Shown piece after piece: positions 1 to 7,463 of a DNA stretch of 31,739 bases (its first letter is position 1; each line of letters opens with the position of its first letter). The DNA is from JAMQPK01 sp035937795 (GTDB lineage: Bacteria > Acidobacteriota > Vicinamibacteria > Vicinamibacterales > JAMQPK01), in the NCBI GenBank assembly GCA_035937795.1, contig DASZHO010000022.1:1-31739 (forward strand), written 5' to 3'. The notes under the pieces were generated by a model that was given only the letters and a program-made list of their open reading frames with translations, did not search any database and had not been told where the DNA came from. The translations under genes and the position numbers were made by a program.

Positions 1-2
1 AA

Positions 3-47
3 CGGCATTGGCAGACGCTCGTCGCGCTGTTCAACGCGACGCTTTGA
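3..47 (+). CDS. Possible C-terminal tail of a gene cut by the left edge
   Basis: The third forward frame is open from the window edge to a TGA at 45-47 and reads RHWQTLVALFNATL. That looks like an ordinary amphipathic protein C-terminus, but 14 residues cannot identify a family. The other forward frames run on as unconvincing low-complexity translations. This is a weak call, made because the following 290 bases look non-coding and a gene may end here. Confidence 0.2.
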   Translation, partial: RHWQTLVALFNATL

Positions 48-92
48 TTGGCGGCCCTGCCAGCCAACTGTTTTATTCCGCACACCAGCCTT

Positions 93-293
93 GGTGGCCC
101 GTCCACGCTGATCAAGGACCACCTCGCGGGCGGGGCATCCCTCCTCCACCCCAACGCGGCTGCCGCGTTGGGGGCCCCGGGGCTGGCGGCGTTGCTCCTT
201 CCTCAAATACTCCCGGTATTCTCGGTCGTCGCGCCTTGCCATCCGGGCGCCGCGCTCCGCGATCTGGTCCTCGTTCAGCGTGGACGGGCCACC
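93..293. repeat. Long imperfect inverted repeat enclosing a strong hairpin
   Basis: The left arm at 93-120 and the right arm at 266-293 are reverse complements at about 26 of 28 positions. The outermost 18 bases, ggtggcccgtccacgctg, match perfectly, and the inner ggacc also matches. Between them, 149-159 and 163-173 form a perfect 11-bp stem (ccccaacgcgg) with a 3-base loop. No T-run follows either stem, so this is not a classical terminator. It could be a small non-autonomous mobile element, a structured RNA or a remnant of two inverted copies of one sequence. No transposase or target duplication is visible. Confidence 0.6.
149..173. repeat. Perfect 11-bp hairpin inside the inverted repeat
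   Basis: The stem arms are ccccaacgcgg and ccgcgttgggg around the loop ctg. The sequence after it is G/C rich (about 174-190) with no T-tract, which argues against intrinsic termination. It sits near the middle of the larger inverted repeat. Confidence 0.6.
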
Positions 294-339
294 AGGTGCA
301 AGATTTCCAGCCTCCCCCGTTCTAAGGGTAGGAGGACTT

Positions 340-1188
340 ATGAATCAGCTGAACCACCGCTTCGCTTGTCTTTTGGCCGCAGGCCTCGCTCTCGCCGCCC
401 CTTCGCGCGCCGTGATGTCCGCTTCGCCCATACGTCAACCGGTCGCGGACGTCGACATCCTCGTTGACGGAGCTCCTCAAGTGCGTTACGTACATGACGG
501 GCGCTGGTACGTCGAGGCGCGCAACGGCCGGGAATATGCCATCCGGCTGCGTAATCCCTACGGCGTCCGGGTGGCCGTGGCGCTTTCGGTCGATGGGCTC
601 AACACCATCGATGCGCGCGAGACGACCGCGGCTGAGGCTCGTAAGTGGGTGCTCGGCCCGTACGAAACCGTCACCATCAGCGGATGGCAGACGAACCAGA
701 ACGAGGCACGCCACTTCGAATTCACGACCGAGGCGCGCTCGTACGGTCAGGCCCTCGGCAAGACCGCCAACCTGGGCGTGATCTCCGCCGTCTTCTTCAA
801 GGAGCGGGCGCCTGTCATCATCGCTGGCAGGGCCGACAGATCGAACGATAACGCGGTCCGACAGGCGCCGGCATCGCCCTCAGCAGCGCCAGCGGGGCCG
901 GCGGCGCAGGAGGCCGGTGCGGGCGTGGGCGGGGCCGTGAAGAGCAAGGCGGACGACGAATACGCCGCCACCGGCATGGGCCGCCGGACCGGCCACGCGG
1001 TCGCGGAGGTGTGGCTGGACCTCGAGGACGCGCCCGTCCAGACGGTGAACATCCGCTACGAGTTCCGTCCGCAGCTCGTGAGGCTCGGCATTCTGCCGCC
1101 CGCTCCCACGGCCGATCCGTTGCAGCGTCGTGAGCGCGCGCGAGGCTTCGCGCCGGGCTTCTGCCCCGAACCGTCGCGCCAACCGTAA
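340..1188 (+). CDS. Secreted protein of unknown function, 282 aa
   Basis: The start is the ATG at 340, preceded by AGGAGG at 330-335. Residues 1 to about 25 form a signal peptide: a short charged start, then LLAAGLALAAPSRA. Residues 26-165 look like one compact beta-rich domain with segments such as LRNPYGVRVAVALSVDGLN and WVLGPYETVTISGW. A Pro/Ala/Gly-rich linker follows at about 185-215, then a short charged C-terminal domain ending in a Pro-rich tail. No catalytic motif is visible. I believe I have seen similar domains annotated as hypothetical in other soil bacteria, but I cannot name a family. The product is probably periplasmic or extracellular. The next gene follows after 58 bases. Confidence 0.75.
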   Translation: MNQLNHRFACLLAAGLALAAPSRAVMSASPIRQPVADVDILVDGAPQVRYVHDGRWYVEARNGREYAIRLRNPYGVRVAVALSVDGLNTIDARETTAAEARKWVLGPYETVTISGWQTNQNEARHFEFTTEARSYGQALGKTANLGVISAVFFKERAPVIIAGRADRSNDNAVRQAPASPSAAPAGPAAQEAGAGVGGAVKSKADDEYAATGMGRRTGHAVAEVWLDLEDAPVQTVNIRYEFRPQLVRLGILPPAPTADPLQRRERARGFAPGFCPEPSRQP

Positions 1189-1246
1189 GTCAGCCTCAAG
1201 GCCGCGCCGATGGCGCGGCATTGAATGCGCTGCGAAGGAAGAGCTT

Positions 1247-1807
1247 ATGAACCCTACTGCCCAGGAGTTCAGAGATTGGATTCAGCTGGCGGCTATCGTC
1301 GTCGCGTGCGTCGGCGGGGTGATCGCGGCGCTCAAAGCGGTGTTTGAAATGCGGCAAAGCACCGAACAGCGCCGCGACGAGCTTCGATGGAAACGCGCGC
1401 AGGCAGCGAAAGAGTTGATCACCGACATACATCGCGATCGGCACGCCTCGAATGCAGTCCTGATGATGGACTGGAGCGAGGGAGGCCACGAATATGAAGT
1501 CGAGCCAGGACGCGTGGAGCTGCTGGCATACCGAGACGTGCTGTCAGCGCTCGGCAAGGCACAGTCTGACTCCGTCAGCTCGCGTGATCGTTACATACGC
1601 GACGCATTCGACTGGTTCTTTTACTACGTCGATCAGATTGAGCACTACATCGACACCGGACTCATAGAGTTCATCGACGTGAGAACCGTGTTCAAAACCT
1701 ACGCGACCAAGATTCGACGGGATATTCAGGTCTACGAAGCCTTCCTTCGCGAACACGAATACGAGCTCGCGCCAAAGTTCTGGCGCCGGTACGACGGGAA
1801 TGCCTGA
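1247..1807 (+). CDS. Membrane-anchored protein of unknown function, 186 aa
   Basis: The ATG at 1247 is chosen because an AAGGAAG-type ribosome site (about 1234-1240) precedes it, and because upstream in-frame residues are Arg-rich junk overlapping the previous gene. One transmembrane helix lies at about residues 10-33 (WIQLAAIVVACVGGVIAAL). A charged helical segment follows (FEMRQSTEQRRDELRWKRAQ), probably a coiled coil on the cytoplasmic side. The rest (about 55-186) is polar, rich in aromatic and acidic residues, and predicted mostly helical. No enzyme motif is visible. The layout, a short N-terminal helix then a soluble domain, recalls small membrane-tethered proteins of unknown role. It converges with the phosphoketolase gene, whose stop lies 32 bases downstream. 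Confidence 0.7.
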   Translation: MNPTAQEFRDWIQLAAIVVACVGGVIAALKAVFEMRQSTEQRRDELRWKRAQAAKELITDIHRDRHASNAVLMMDWSEGGHEYEVEPGRVELLAYRDVLSALGKAQSDSVSSRDRYIRDAFDWFFYYVDQIEHYIDTGLIEFIDVRTVFKTYATKIRRDIQVYEAFLREHEYELAPKFWRRYDGNA

Positions 1808-1817
1808 CGTGTCAAGC

Positions 1818-1847
1818 CGCGGGTCAGCCAGTCGCGGGTCAGCCAGC
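1818..1847. repeat. Two tandem 15-bp units over the phosphoketolase stop codon
   Basis: The unit cgcgggtcagccag occurs at 1818-1831 and again at 1833-1846, a period of 15. On the minus strand the second copy supplies the phosphoketolase TGA (1839-1841). The first copy supplies another in-frame TGA five codons later, so the duplication leaves a reserve stop. It is a small slippage duplication and probably has no function. Confidence 0.6.
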
Positions 1848-4202
1848 CGGCAGCGGCCACCGCCAATTCCGGATCGACGGCATGTCGTCGCCATACTTCC
1901 GGATGTACATCCGGTGTTCGGTCAGGAGGTCGGTCAGCCGCTGCTTGAGGTAAGCCCCACGGGCGCCCAGCTGCGGCAGACGATCGACCGCGTCGCCGGC
2001 GAGATGAAAGCGATCGAGGTCATTCAACACGGCCATGTCGAACGGGGTGGTGATTGTGCCTTCTTCCTTGTACCCGCGTACATGCAGGTTGCCGTGGTTC
2101 GATCGGCGATACGTGAGCCGGTGAATCAGCCACGGATACCCGTGATACGCAAAAATGATCGGCTTGTCGCGCGTGAACAGGAGCTCGAAGTCCACGTCGC
2201 TCAAGCCGTGCGGGTGTTCGCTCGGCGGCTGAAGCCGCATGAGATCGACGACGTTGACGACGCGAATCTTGAGGGCGGGCAGGTGATGCCGCAAGATGGC
2301 AGTGGCCGCGAGCGTCTCGAGCGTCGGGACATCGCCCGCCGCGGCCATCACGAGATCCGGCTCGGCGCCTTCGTCGTTGCTCGCCCATTCCCAGATGCCG
2401 ATGCCCGCGGCACAGTGCGACGCCGCGGCATCGATGCCCAGCCACTGCGGCGCCGCGTGTTTCCCCGCCACGACAATGTTGACGTAATGCCGGCTGCGGA
2501 GGCAGTGGTCCATCACGCTCAACAGGCAATTCGCGTCCGGCGGCAGATACACGCGAACGACCTCCGCTTTCTTGTTGACGGCGTGGTCGATGAACCCCGG
2601 ATCCTGATGGGTGAATCCGTTGTGATCCTGCCGCCACACGTGACTGGCCAGCAGGTAGTTGAGTGAGGCGATCGGTCTGCGCCAGGGCAGTTCCCGGGTC
2701 ACCTTCAGCCACTTCGCGTGTTGATTGAACATGGAGTCGACGATATGGATGAACGCTTCGTAGCTGTTGAACACGCCGTGACGTCCCGTCAGGAGATAGC
2801 CCTCGAGCCATCCCTGGCACTGATGCTCGCTCAGCACCTCCAGCACCCGACCTTCAGGAGCCAGCCATTGATCGCCGGGCTGTGTGTCGGCGATCCACTG
2901 CCGCGCGGTCGCTTCGAACACCGCGTCGAGCCGGTTCGACACCGTTTCGTCCGGACCAAAGATCCGGAAATTACGCGCCGGCTCGTTTTGTTTGATGACG
3001 TCCCGCAGGAATCGGCCGAGGACGCGTGTATCTTCGGCATCGGACCCGCCGGGTGCGGCGACAGCCACCGCGTACTGACGGAACTCGGGCAGGCGGAGAT
3101 CGCACAGTAGCCGCCCGCCATTCGCGTGCGGGTTTGCCCCCATTCGCCGCAGACCGGCCGGCGCAAGCGCCTGCAGGTCCGCGCGCAACGCGCCGCCGGG
3201 ATCGAAGAGCTCTTCCGGGCGATAGCTCTTCATCCAGCCCTCGAGCATCTCGAGATGAGCCGGATTGTTTTTTGGATCCGACAGGGGCACCTGGTGCGAC
3301 CGGAACGTACCCTCGACACGCTGGCCATCGACAATCTGCGGGCCCGTCCATCCTTTCGGAGTGGCCAGCACGATCATCGGCCAGCGCGGTCTCGACGGTG
3401 CGCCTGTTTCGCGAGCCCGCTTTTGAATATCGAGAATCTGGTGGATCGCGCGGTCCAATGTCGTGGACATCAAGATGTGCATCGCGGCCGGATCGTGACC
3501 TTCGACAAACAGCGGCTCCCAGCCGTAGCCTCTGAGCAGCTGCTGGAGCTCGTCGCGCGTGATCCGGGCCAGGATCGTCGGGTTGGCGATTTTGTACCCG
3601 TTCAAGTGGAGGATAGGCAGCACGGCCCCATCTGTAATCGGGTTCAAGAACTTGTTGGAATGCCAGGCCGTCGCGAGCGGGCCGGTTTCAGCTTCGCCGT
3701 CGCCGACCACGCAGGCCACAATCAGGCTGGGGTTGTCGAACACGGCGCCGAACGCGTGGCTCAAGGAGTAGCCAAGCTCGCCCCCTTCATGGATGCTGCC
3801 TGGCGTCTCCGGCGCGACATGACTCGGGATGCCGCCGGGAAATGAAAACTGCCTGAACAGGATCTTGAGGCCGGTCTCGTCACGAGAGACCGCCGGATAG
3901 ACCTCGCTGTAGGTGCCTTCCAGATAGGTATTGGCGACGAGCGCCGGTCCTCCGTGCCCCGGGCCCGAGATGTAGATCATGTCGAGGCCGTACGCCTTGA
4001 TCACGCGATTCAAATGCACGTAGGCGAAGTTCTGCCCGGGTGTTGTGCCCCAGTGGCCGAGCAGCCGCGGCTTGATGTGCTCGGCACGCAGCGGCTCGCG
4101 CAGCAGCGGATTGTCCAGAAGATAGATCTGGCCTACCGACAGGTAGTTCGCTGCGCGCCAGTACGCGTCGATCCGGGACAGCGTGTCTGAATCTGTGGCC
4201 AT
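1839..4202 (-). CDS. xfp: Xylulose-5-phosphate/fructose-6-phosphate phosphoketolase
   Basis: This thiamine-diphosphate enzyme splits xylulose 5-phosphate (or fructose 6-phosphate) with phosphate into acetyl phosphate plus glyceraldehyde 3-phosphate (or erythrose 4-phosphate). At 787 aa it is a normal full-length member. Family signatures are clear: GHWGTTPGQ at 49-57, SGPGHGGPA at 79-87, ETPGSIHEGGELGYSLSHA at 132-150, and the ThDP/Mg motif GDGEAETG at 167-174 followed by HSNKFLNP. The C-terminal half keeps the expected SYEAF and DHNGFTHQDPG segments. The start at 4202 lies 4 bases after the acetate kinase stop, so the two form one minus-strand operon with ackA first. No strong ribosome site precedes it, suggesting translational coupling. 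Substrate preference cannot be read from sequence. Confidence 0.96.
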   Translation of the reverse strand: MATDSDTLSRIDAYWRAANYLSVGQIYLLDNPLLREPLRAEHIKPRLLGHWGTTPGQNFAYVHLNRVIKAYGLDMIYISGPGHGGPALVANTYLEGTYSEVYPAVSRDETGLKILFRQFSFPGGIPSHVAPETPGSIHEGGELGYSLSHAFGAVFDNPSLIVACVVGDGEAETGPLATAWHSNKFLNPITDGAVLPILHLNGYKIANPTILARITRDELQQLLRGYGWEPLFVEGHDPAAMHILMSTTLDRAIHQILDIQKRARETGAPSRPRWPMIVLATPKGWTGPQIVDGQRVEGTFRSHQVPLSDPKNNPAHLEMLEGWMKSYRPEELFDPGGALRADLQALAPAGLRRMGANPHANGGRLLCDLRLPEFRQYAVAVAAPGGSDAEDTRVLGRFLRDVIKQNEPARNFRIFGPDETVSNRLDAVFEATARQWIADTQPGDQWLAPEGRVLEVLSEHQCQGWLEGYLLTGRHGVFNSYEAFIHIVDSMFNQHAKWLKVTRELPWRRPIASLNYLLASHVWRQDHNGFTHQDPGFIDHAVNKKAEVVRVYLPPDANCLLSVMDHCLRSRHYVNIVVAGKHAAPQWLGIDAAASHCAAGIGIWEWASNDEGAEPDLVMAAAGDVPTLETLAATAILRHHLPALKIRVVNVVDLMRLQPPSEHPHGLSDVDFELLFTRDKPIIFAYHGYPWLIHRLTYRRSNHGNLHVRGYKEEGTITTPFDMAVLNDLDRFHLAGDAVDRLPQLGARGAYLKQRLTDLLTEHRMYIRKYGDDMPSIRNWRWPLPAG

Positions 4203-4206
4203 GGCG

Positions 4207-5316
4207 TCAATGGAGAAGCTGGTGGGCGGCCTCTGCGATCACCACTTCTTCGTCGGTGGGAATCACATGAACCGCCACGCGCGAGGTGGGCGTGGAGATC
4301 ATCGGGGCGTTCCCGGCGTTGAGGCGCTCGTCGATGTCTGTGCCGAGAAATTCAAGGCCGGTACAGATCGTGGCGCGCACGATCGGTGCGTGCTCGCCGA
4401 TGCCGCCGGAAAACACGAGCGCGTCGAGCCCGCCAAGCGCTGCGGCGTAGGCGCCAGTCCGCTTCACGATCTCATAGCAATAGATCGAGACCGCGAGGCG
4501 GCACGCCTCGTCGCCGGCCTCGCGTGCAAGCAGCTCGCGCATATCGTGAACGCCGCCCGACACGCCCTCGAGCCCCGAGCGATGGCTGAGCTCGTCTTCG
4601 AGGCGGTCGGCATCGAAGCCGCCCGCGCGTGCGATATAGGTGACCACGCCGGGATCGAGGTCGCCCGACCTCGTGCTCATGACGACGCCCCCGATTGGAG
4701 TAAGACCCATGCTCGTGTCGATGCAGCGGCCCTGGCGCACAGCCGCGAGGCTCGATCCGTTCCCAAGATGCATGAGAACCACCTTGCCGCCGGCCTGCAA
4801 TGATCCCGTACGCCGGCGGAGTTCGTGGAGCAAAAAGGTGTAGGACAAACCATGGAACCCGTAGCGCCGGACGCCTTGCGCATCGTAGGCCCGCGCAATC
4901 GGCAGCCGCCGGGCAACATCCGGAAGGTCGCGGTGGAATGCCGTATCGAAGCAGACGAGCTGCGGAACGCCGGGCTGGAGGCGCCTTACGGCCTCAATCA
5001 ACTGGATCTCGTCAGGCAGATGATTGGGCGCAAAGGGGACGAGCTGCCTGAGCGTGGCGAGCACATCGTCGGTGACGAGCTGCGGGTCGAAGAGATTCGG
5101 GCCGCCGTGAACGATGCGATGGCCCACGCCGGCAAGCGGATGTGTTCCAAGGCGATCGCCGACGCGCTCCAGCACCTGGTCGACCGTTGTCGCGCCCGGC
5201 GCTTCGTCAATAGTGCCTCGGCGCAAGGCCAGCGGTTCCGGTGCAAGGGTAAAGAGGGCGAACTTGACGCTCGACGAGCCGCCGTTGATCGCGAGCACCG
5301 ACCGATTCGACGTCAT
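4207..5316 (-). CDS. ackA: Acetate kinase
   Basis: It interconverts acetyl phosphate plus ADP with acetate plus ATP in the cytoplasm. In this operon it would draw ATP from the acetyl phosphate made by the downstream phosphoketolase. Motifs of the ASKHA fold are present: NGGSSSVKF at 11-19, GHRIVHGG at 65-72, FDTAFH at 123-128 (with the catalytic Asp), GFHG at 153-156, HLGNGSSL at 183-190, STRSGDLDP at 214-222, VFSGGIGEH near 300, and TDEEVVIA close to the C-terminus. At 369 aa it is about 30 residues shorter than typical bacterial enzymes, mainly through shorter loops in the N-terminal half. No catalytic motif is missing. No separate phosphotransacetylase gene is in the window. Confidence 0.95.
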   Translation of the reverse strand: MTSNRSVLAINGGSSSVKFALFTLAPEPLALRRGTIDEAPGATTVDQVLERVGDRLGTHPLAGVGHRIVHGGPNLFDPQLVTDDVLATLRQLVPFAPNHLPDEIQLIEAVRRLQPGVPQLVCFDTAFHRDLPDVARRLPIARAYDAQGVRRYGFHGLSYTFLLHELRRRTGSLQAGGKVVLMHLGNGSSLAAVRQGRCIDTSMGLTPIGGVVMSTRSGDLDPGVVTYIARAGGFDADRLEDELSHRSGLEGVSGGVHDMRELLAREAGDEACRLAVSIYCYEIVKRTGAYAAALGGLDALVFSGGIGEHAPIVRATICTGLEFLGTDIDERLNAGNAPMISTPTSRVAVHVIPTDEEVVIAEAAHQLLH

Positions 5317-5335
5317 GCAAACGGACCCTGGAGTC

Positions 5336-5364
5336 TTAGGATGCCGTCAAAAGCGTACTGTCAA
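5336..5364 (-). promoter_or_regulatory. Candidate promoter of the ackA-xfp operon
   Basis: Read on the minus strand there is a perfect TTGACA (5359-5364), a 17-base spacer, and TCCTAA (5336-5341), 19 bases before the ackA ATG. The -35 is excellent and the -10 is poor. The motif GTCAAAA is repeated on the plus strand at 5346-5352 and 5360-5366, 14 bases apart, and could be an operator. This is inference only. Confidence 0.3.
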
Positions 5365-5438
5365 AACTGTACGGAAGCACAGGAAATCCAAGGCGGCCGG
5401 TGTGACGTTCAGCACACCTTTGGTGCAGCCCAATCTGG

Positions 5439-5444
5439 TACCCT
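5439..5444 (+). promoter_or_regulatory. Candidate extended -10 box (TACCCT) for the coiled-coil gene
   Basis: TGG precedes TACCCT, giving a TGnTANNNT-like element that ends 8 bases before the ATG at 5453. There is no Shine-Dalgarno between them, so the transcript would be leaderless or nearly so. The match to TATAAT is weak. Support comes mainly from the same spacing at other genes in this window. Confidence 0.3.
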
Positions 5445-5452
5445 CCTTTTAC

Positions 5453-5836
5453 ATGCCGAATGATTCCATCTCGCCAGAGCAGCTGCGGCAGCAGGCGGAG
5501 GACGAAAAGAGCCGCATTTCGGCCGAGTCTGCCAGGGACGAGGCAGAACGATACAGACAGTTGGCCGAGGACGTGCGCGAGGTCCGCGACCAGCATCGTG
5601 AGGCGCTCGAGGCAGCTCGGCAGGAGCGGGAACGCCTGCGGGAAGCCGGCGAGTCGGCGCGGGCAGCGGGCGAGGGTGCGCGAGCCGCAGCCGAGGCATG
5701 CCGCCGTGCGGCGCTGGATGCTGTTAACGCGGCCGCTGAAACGCTGCGCGCGACGCTCGAGCACATGAAGGTCGTCGAGGAGATGCGGCGGACACTCCGC
5801 GATATCCGGGACGTGAAGAAGCTCCACTCCAACTAG
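5453..5836 (+). CDS. Small coiled-coil protein, 127 aa
   Basis: From the ATG at 5453 the protein is almost one continuous helix of charged heptads (EDEKSRISAESARDEAERYR and onward), rich in Glu, Ala and Arg. It includes an Ala-rich stretch near residues 65-105 and ends in a basic tail, VKKLHSN. There is no signal peptide, membrane segment or cysteine. An upstream in-frame extension to 5114 exists but would overlap ackA antisense, so it was not used. Function is unknown: a structural or scaffolding protein is possible, as is a stalk for oligomerisation. It is divergent from ackA and convergent with the radical SAM gene, whose stop is 18 bases away. Confidence 0.6.
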   Translation: MPNDSISPEQLRQQAEDEKSRISAESARDEAERYRQLAEDVREVRDQHREALEAARQERERLREAGESARAAGEGARAAAEACRRAALDAVNAAAETLRATLEHMKVVEEMRRTLRDIRDVKKLHSN

Positions 5837-5854
5837 GCCTCTCGGATTCCTCGA

Positions 5855-7420
5855 TCACGCACCCGGCCACGCGACGGTCATCCCTCTCCGCCGTCGAGAA
5901 GCGGCGGGAGCGTCTCCAGACTCACCTAACGCCACGATGCTGCGCTCGCGACGGCGGACCTCCCGGAACCGCTCGAACACCGTCCGCGGCTGTTCCAGCC
6001 CGAGCACCGAACGGACGCTCGTGCCGGCAAATGTGTGACGCATCATCTCCAGACAGTGCCGGATGACAAACATCGGATTGTGCAGGAACGTCGCCGGCAG
6101 ATGGCGGAGCTTCATCCAGCGCTCGGCCTTCCACCGCAGAAATTCAATCTCGCCGGCGGCGAGATGCTTGCTTCGCACCACGGCCGTCGTCCCGTCGTAG
6201 TGCGACACATCGTCGTCCACGATCAAGTTCTGATCGCGAAACTGCTGCGCCATCGGCGTTCGCGGATAGGGCGTCGGATGCTGGATGTACGGCCAGTCGA
6301 CGTAGCGCCGCGCGAAGTCGAGATTCGCCTCGATGGATTCCCGTGTGTCGTCCGGGTTGCCCACGATGAGGCCCCCGACGACGAACATTCCGTTGCGATG
6401 GAGGTGGTCGATGGCCTCGATCGTCGCGTTCCCGGCCGTTCGTCCACCGGCGCGTCGCGCGTTTTTCGCGCGCGCCCTGAGAAACTCGAGATCGTTGTCG
6501 AGCACATTCTCGATTCCCAGAAATACGTAGCGGAATCCTGCGCGCTTCATCAGCGGAGCGAGCGTCGCGCCGTGCCGGGCGATCGGAGACGTCATGGCCT
6601 GAACGGTGTAGTCGATATCGCTGAGGCCGGCCTCGATGATGGCACGGCACAGCGATTGAAATCTGGCGACGTCGAGCGTGATGTTGTCGTCGACGAGGAA
6701 GATGGCCCGCGCCCCGTGTTCGCGCGCATCGGTGATATCGGCGACCACGCGATCGATCGGATAGGGATGGAAATTGCGGCCGCGCATCTCGATAATCGAG
6801 CAGAAACTGCAGTCGAACGTGCAGCCCCTGGATGTTTCGACCACGTCGACGGGACGCCCGAGCAAGGTGTAGCCGCCGAGCACCCGCGCGCGACGATTGG
6901 GCAGTCGAAGCGGATTGGATCGCAAATGGAGGACAGGCCTGGCTGGAACATGTGAAAATCCGGCCGGCGTCCTGAAGGACAGCCCGGCGACGGAACGGCC
7001 GTCTCCGCCGTTCTCCAGCGCACGAAGGAGATCGCAAAAGGGTTGCTCTCCCTCTCCGCGCACGAGAAAATCGACTTCGGTGCACGGTTCGTATGTATCC
7101 GGCGCCAGACTCGGATCGTAACCGCCGGCGACGATGCGCGCCGCTGGCCGGAGGGTTTTTATCAGCCTGGCGACTCTGAACGCCGTCGCGCGCTGGAATG
7201 TCATCACCGACAGCCCGACCACGTCCGGCTGGACCTGCCGCATCAGCCGTTCGATGGTTGCGCGGACGGATGATTGGACGAGAATCAAGTCTGCGATTGC
7301 GACATGATGGTGAGGATCGATGTTGCCGGCCAGCGATGCGAGAGCGCCGTTGGGCATCCGGACGACAATCGGCGGCATGTGCTCGAAGGAGTCCGGCATC
7401 GACAGCAGCAGCACGTTCAT
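5855..7420 (-). CDS. B12-binding-type radical SAM protein
   Basis: The N-terminal part (about 1-150) has the Rossmann pattern of cobalamin-binding radical SAM proteins: LLLSMPD at the start, PDVVGLSVMTFQ near 65-76, IVAGGYDPS at 96-104, and DFLVRGEGEQPF at 117-128. The radical SAM core follows, with C200-x3-C204-x2-C207 in RGCTFDCSFCSI, then FLVDDNITLD and a GLIVGNPDDT strand. A C-terminal region of about 100 aa after the core is basic and variable. The substrate is unknown. The family includes methyltransferases, cyclases and hopanoid- or bacteriochlorophyll-type enzymes, and nothing nearby decides between them. It is divergent from the Rieske/FAD reductase with only 43 bases between starts, so the two may be co-regulated and the reductase could supply electrons. 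That link is speculative. Confidence 0.88.
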   Translation of the reverse strand: MNVLLLSMPDSFEHMPPIVVRMPNGALASLAGNIDPHHHVAIADLILVQSSVRATIERLMRQVQPDVVGLSVMTFQRATAFRVARLIKTLRPAARIVAGGYDPSLAPDTYEPCTEVDFLVRGEGEQPFCDLLRALENGGDGRSVAGLSFRTPAGFSHVPARPVLHLRSNPLRLPNRRARVLGGYTLLGRPVDVVETSRGCTFDCSFCSIIEMRGRNFHPYPIDRVVADITDAREHGARAIFLVDDNITLDVARFQSLCRAIIEAGLSDIDYTVQAMTSPIARHGATLAPLMKRAGFRYVFLGIENVLDNDLEFLRARAKNARRAGGRTAGNATIEAIDHLHRNGMFVVGGLIVGNPDDTRESIEANLDFARRYVDWPYIQHPTPYPRTPMAQQFRDQNLIVDDDVSHYDGTTAVVRSKHLAAGEIEFLRWKAERWMKLRHLPATFLHNPMFVIRHCLEMMRHTFAGTSVRSVLGLEQPRTVFERFREVRRRERSIVALGESGDAPAASRRRRGMTVAWPGA

Positions 7421-7429
7421 GATCGTGCA

Positions 7430-7435
7430 AGGATA
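7430..7435 (-). promoter_or_regulatory. Candidate -10 box (TATCCT) for the radical SAM gene
   Basis: On the minus strand TATCCT ends 9 bases before the ATG (7420-7418), with no Shine-Dalgarno between. This fits a leaderless or very short-leader start. It lies within the 43-base gap shared with the divergent reductase gene. Confidence 0.35.
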
Positions 7436-7463
7436 AACCCGCGGCAGGGTTTGGAGCTACTCA

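Noticed and set aside
149..173. Hairpin considered as an integron attC core or as a terminator
   Set aside because: The core GTTRRRY motif is missing because the last base is G, there is no integrase or cassette, and no T-run follows.
48..467. A 139-codon plus-strand frame over the inverted repeat
   Set aside because: It runs out of phase into the secreted-protein gene at 340 and consists of low-complexity Ala/Leu/Arg residues.
1800..2666. A 288-codon plus-strand frame antisense to the phosphoketolase
   Set aside because: The minus strand holds all the ThDP and phosphoketolase motifs; this frame shows none.
6144..7430. A 428-codon minus-strand frame overlapping the radical SAM gene
   Set aside because: Same strand but a different frame; composition-driven Arg-rich translation with none of the Cys or Gly motifs found in the chosen frame.
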